From a virus: 37,890 nt of DNA. This document shows, in pieces, positions 35,658 to 37,890 of the stretch. The position numbers were made by a program, and so were the translations under genes. The stretch lies in IMG/VR virus record IMGVR_UViG_3300032294_000205, positions 1 to 37,890 of that record; one strand, 5' to 3'. Below the pieces are notes generated by a model. The model was not told the DNA's origin, searched no databases, and was given only the letters and a program-made list of their open reading frames with translations. The stretch's first letter is position 1. Each line of letters opens with the position of its first letter.

Positions 35658-36310
35658 GCTTTATCGTAGAAAACACATCCTCTAGCAGTGAATTCACACC
35701 TGTACCCGCAGGCCTTCACTTGGCGCGTTGCTACCGCATCGTTGACCTAGGAACCCAAGCAACAGAGTACATGGGCGAAACAAAGCACCAGCGCAAGATC
35801 ATGCTTGGTTGGGAGCTCCATGGAAAAGACGACGAAGGCAATGAGCTGGTGACCAACAACGGTAACCCCTTGGCCATCTTCAAGAACTACACGCTGAGCT
35901 GGAATGACAAGGCCAACCTGCGCATTGATCTACAGGGCTGGAGGAACAAGCCCTTCTCAGAAGAAGAGATGAGACGCTTTGACATCTCCTCAGTCCTAGG
36001 GGCGTGGTGTATGTTGAACGTGGTGCAGAGACCGGGCAAAAACGGCAAGATGTTCTCCAACGTTGGAAGCATTGCGCCTGTCCCGTCTGTTGTTAAGCAA
36101 GCAGGTCTACCACCTGCGGTGAACCCTAACCAGCTCTTCCGTTTGGCAGAACCTGATGTCGAGTTATTCGAGACGTTTGGTAAAGGCCTCAAGGAGAAGA
36201 TTCAGTCCTCACCTGAGTGGCAGGCCTTCCAGAACAGAAAAGGCGCTCAAAAGCCCGATAAAGCCCCTTCTAGCGGCTTTGATGACATGGACGACGACTT
36301 GCCCTTCTGA
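35654..36310 (+). CDS. SSB-like phage replication/recombination protein
   Basis: A 218-aa protein. The core, 'PAGLHLARCYRIVDLGTQATEYMGETKHQRKIMLGWELHGKDDEGNELV', 'IFKNYTLSWNDKANLRIDLQGWR' and 'FDISSVLGAWCMLNVVQ', is a beta-rich phage family. The C-terminus is a disordered linker ending 'DDMDDDLPF', almost the same as the E. coli SSB acidic tip (DDDIPF) that recruits partner proteins. It probably binds single-stranded DNA and works with the exonuclease downstream. TAAGGA precedes the ATG. Confidence 0.77.
   Translation: MSFIVENTSSSSEFTPVPAGLHLARCYRIVDLGTQATEYMGETKHQRKIMLGWELHGKDDEGNELVTNNGNPLAIFKNYTLSWNDKANLRIDLQGWRNKPFSEEEMRRFDISSVLGAWCMLNVVQRPGKNGKMFSNVGSIAPVPSVVKQAGLPPAVNPNQLFRLAEPDVELFETFGKGLKEKIQSSPEWQAFQNRKGAQKPDKAPSSGFDDMDDDLPF
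36245..36263 (+). repeat. 19-bp repeat, copy 2 (inverted relative to 30001)
   Basis: Same 19 bases as 30001-30019 on the opposite strand; encodes AQKPDK in the disordered linker just before the acidic tip of the SSB-like protein. Confidence 0.85.
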
Positions 36311-36312
36311 TC

Positions 36313-36669
36313 ATGAAGCACCCTACAGACAACTCAACGTTTGACATGTTCGGTTTTTACGAAAGCAAGGGTCATGAGATGGCTAGGCTTTCGTCAGACC
36401 GAGCTGATAGGGAGCTAGGCGACTGGTCAAAGAGGGCATACAACCTTTTGATGCAGTTCGCTCGGCTACATCACAACCCATTCTTGGTGGAAGAGGCAAG
36501 GGCTTACGCTGAGCTGTATGGGTTAGAGGCTCCTCCAGATGGAAGGGCGTGGGGGCACATCGTGCAGTCTGCTAGGCGTGCCCAACAAATTGTCTCTTGT
36601 GGCTATGGCATTGCCAAGTCATCTAATGGATCACCAAAAGTGCTTTGGAAATTAAAGGAAACTGCATGA
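36313..36669 (+). CDS. Conserved phage protein, winged-helix-like
   Basis: A 118-aa protein. 'WSKRAYNLLMQFARLHHNPFLVEEARAYAELYGLEAPPDGRAWGHIVQSARRAQQIVSCGYGIAKSSNGSPKVLWKL' follows a helical pattern ending in a winged-helix-like strand ('GSPKVLW'). The 'APPDGRAWG' and 'S-HG-P--LW' elements recur in phages. It may bind DNA in the recombination module. No clear RBS, so it is probably coupled to the gene two bases before it. It overlaps the exonuclease by ATGA. Confidence 0.72.
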   Translation: MKHPTDNSTFDMFGFYESKGHEMARLSSDRADRELGDWSKRAYNLLMQFARLHHNPFLVEEARAYAELYGLEAPPDGRAWGHIVQSARRAQQIVSCGYGIAKSSNGSPKVLWKLKETA

Positions 36670-37427
36670 CGATAACTGTACGCGCAAGTGAGAGTAGCCA
36701 CTGGTATACCAGAGAGGGTGTACCAAAGTACACTGTCGAGGCCAAGAACGGCAACCTGCGAAACACCACGTTGGCTGATGCACGCAAACTAAATCTCGTT
36801 CCCTCTGTAACGACGATCATTGGTTGTGCCGCGAAGCCGGGGCTCGAGGCGTGGAAGCTCAACCAAATGATGCTCGCCTCCATGACCCTCCCAAGGGCTC
36901 CTGACGAGCCTGAAGACCTCTACGTCCAACGAGTGATCAAAGACTCCAAGGAACACGCTCGTGCCGCCGCTCAAAGGGGTACAGAGGTTCACACAGCCTT
37001 GGAGAACTGGTTTGAAGGCGTGATGGTCGCCAATATGGTCGAGTATCAGCTCGGCGTAGGTGAAGAGGTCAAGAAGATCTTTGGTGAGCCAGAGTGGATC
37101 TCTGAGAAGTCATTCGCCAATGAGCTGGGCTTTGGTGGGAAGCTAGACCTTTGCACCTTTGATGGCGATGGGATCGTGATCGACTTTAAAACCAAGGAGT
37201 TCACAGATCCAGCCAAGGTGGATGCTTATGACGAGCACCTGATGCAACTAGCCGCCTATCGGTTGGGGCTTGATCTCCCAAAGGCGAGGTGTGCGAATGT
37301 CTTTGTCTCGGTCACGGAGCCGGGGCTCGTCGTCACCAAAGAATGGTCTCAAGAAGACCTCGAACGTGGGGAGGAGATGTTCTATCACCTCCTCAAATAC
37401 TGGCAAGCTAAAAACAAACACTCGTGA
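36666..37427 (+). CDS. PD-(D/E)XK recombination exonuclease (RecB/Cas4-like)
   Basis: A 253-aa nuclease. ATG 36666 has AAAGGAA upstream and overlaps the previous stop. Motifs in order: 'RGTEVHTALENWF' (H109), 'GFGGKLDLCTFDGDGIVIDFKTK' (D161, D173, K175) and 'HLMQLAAYRLGL' (Q194, Y198), the classic RecB/YqaJ nuclease series. It would resect DNA ends during phage recombination and replication, probably with the SSB-like protein just upstream. Confidence 0.87.
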   Translation: MTITVRASESSHWYTREGVPKYTVEAKNGNLRNTTLADARKLNLVPSVTTIIGCAAKPGLEAWKLNQMMLASMTLPRAPDEPEDLYVQRVIKDSKEHARAAAQRGTEVHTALENWFEGVMVANMVEYQLGVGEEVKKIFGEPEWISEKSFANELGFGGKLDLCTFDGDGIVIDFKTKEFTDPAKVDAYDEHLMQLAAYRLGLDLPKARCANVFVSVTEPGLVVTKEWSQEDLERGEEMFYHLLKYWQAKNKHS

Positions 37428-37434
37428 GGACAAC

Positions 37435-37782
37435 ATGGAACACATGCAACAAGTAGCTTTTAAACGTGCACTCAATGCCTTAAACGCGCTCAAGTGCCAA
37501 TTTGCCATCATCACACCTGAAGGCGCGAAGTTTGGTGAGCTGGAAGTCACAAAACCAACAGTCAAAAGACGATACAAAAAAGGTGAGCTAAAAAATTACG
37601 TTCATCAATTTTTGACGCCTGTTAAGGTTGGCGAGAATTTCACAGTTCCATGTGGCGACTACGAAATGGATGCAATCGCAACAAGCGTTTCACGTTGGTT
37701 TTATGTAAATTATGGCGCTGGATCTTTGAGCTATCAAAGCGATAAGCAAGCCCACGCTATTCACGGCTTTCGCTCTAACTAA
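37435..37782 (+). CDS. Conserved phage protein, likely DNA-associated
   Basis: A 115-aa protein. ATG 37435 has GAGGAC upstream, seven bases after the exonuclease stop. Reads 'MEHMQQVAFKRALNALNALKCQFAIITPEGAKFGELEV', then 'VHQFLTPVKVGENFTVPCGDYEMDAIATSVSRWFYVNYGAGSLSYQS'. This is a widespread small phage family with an N-terminal helix and a C-terminal HTH-like half ('IATSVSRWFYVNYG...SYQS'). It may be a regulator; no experiment is known to me. Confidence 0.72.
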   Translation: MEHMQQVAFKRALNALNALKCQFAIITPEGAKFGELEVTKPTVKRRYKKGELKNYVHQFLTPVKVGENFTVPCGDYEMDAIATSVSRWFYVNYGAGSLSYQSDKQAHAIHGFRSN

Positions 37783-37790
37783 GGAATAAC

Positions 37791-37890
37791 ATGGACGAAC
37801 TTTTACCTTTAATCTTGGTGGTCTGGCTGATTGGATCTTGGCTCACGCACGTCATTGTTTGCATTCAGACAATGTCTTGGGGCTTCCTAA
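37791..37890 (+). CDS. Membrane protein, cut by window edge
   Basis: ATG 37791 has AAGGA upstream, overlapping the previous stop codon. The 33 visible residues begin 'MDELLPLILVVWLIGSWLTH' and continue with 'VIVCIQTMSWGF': an N-terminal membrane segment, then a short hydrophilic stretch. The frame is open at the edge. Function cannot be assigned. Confidence 0.6.
   Translation, partial: MDELLPLILVVWLIGSWLTHVIVCIQTMSWGFL

Noticed and set aside
1-37890. Search for lysogeny genes (integrase, CI repressor, attachment site)
   Set aside because: None seen. The Cro/YdaS-like gene alone does not show a temperate lifestyle, and the genome continues beyond both edges.

Overview
The window is part of the genome of a tailed double-stranded DNA phage. 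It has a complete head-assembly and packaging block, a tail-fibre cassette, lysis genes and a replication/recombination region. No host gene, tRNA, rRNA, CRISPR array, insertion sequence or integrase is visible. There is no tape-measure, sheath or tail-tube gene, and the portal is long (849 aa). A head-tail adaptor of the SU10 type and a podovirus-type tail accessory protein suggest a short-tailed (podovirus-like) virus. Many of its small families resemble those of uncultured freshwater and marine phages and of phages of Betaproteobacteria. A Gram-negative, possibly betaproteobacterial, aquatic host is therefore an inference, not something the sequence proves. Both window edges cut genes, so the genome continues on each side.

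Layout. Positions 1-28063 are a leftward late block. Reading in the direction of transcription (right to left): TerS, TerL, two very large proteins of unknown function with polyvalent-type domains, portal, a 51-aa and a 62-aa protein, a GroES-like co-chaperonin, scaffold, a conserved unknown, a head decoration candidate, major capsid, a second surface-protein candidate, a basic GG-repeat protein, further virion proteins, a tail accessory protein, a free-standing GIY-YIG endonuclease, a zinc-finger protein, five tail-fibre genes, small genes, a holin/lysozyme cassette and a partial adaptor. Strong hairpins, several with UUCG loops, separate some late genes and probably grade expression.

Positions 28120-34828 are a leftward early/middle block of tightly overlapping small genes. 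Among them are a DUF1376-type replication protein, a RusA-like resolvase, an HNH-type nuclease and many unknowns, linked mostly by ATGA overlaps. Several genes here are under 60 aa.

Positions 34829-35059 are a divergent control region. Leftward, the first gene is a Cro/YdaS-like repressor (34625-34828). Rightward (35060-37890) lie small genes, a protein with an SSB-like acidic tail, a PD-(D/E)XK exonuclease and a conserved phage unknown.

The most interesting signal is regulatory. Three promoters, in front of 30633, 31323 and 35060, share an extended -10 (TGTTAAGAT). The -10 overlaps a 15-bp inverted repeat (TTAA-N7-TTAA), and exactly seven bases downstream a 13-nt hairpin begins whose stem differs between copies but stays paired. 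A fourth inverted repeat lies in front of the YdaS-like gene, whose leader can fold into a three-way junction. This looks like a small phage regulon with operator-controlled promoters and 5'-terminal RNA hairpins. A second recurring signal is a GG-containing motif scattered through at least five late proteins, including a longer shared version in the two giant proteins.

No stretch longer than about 230 bases lacks a gene.
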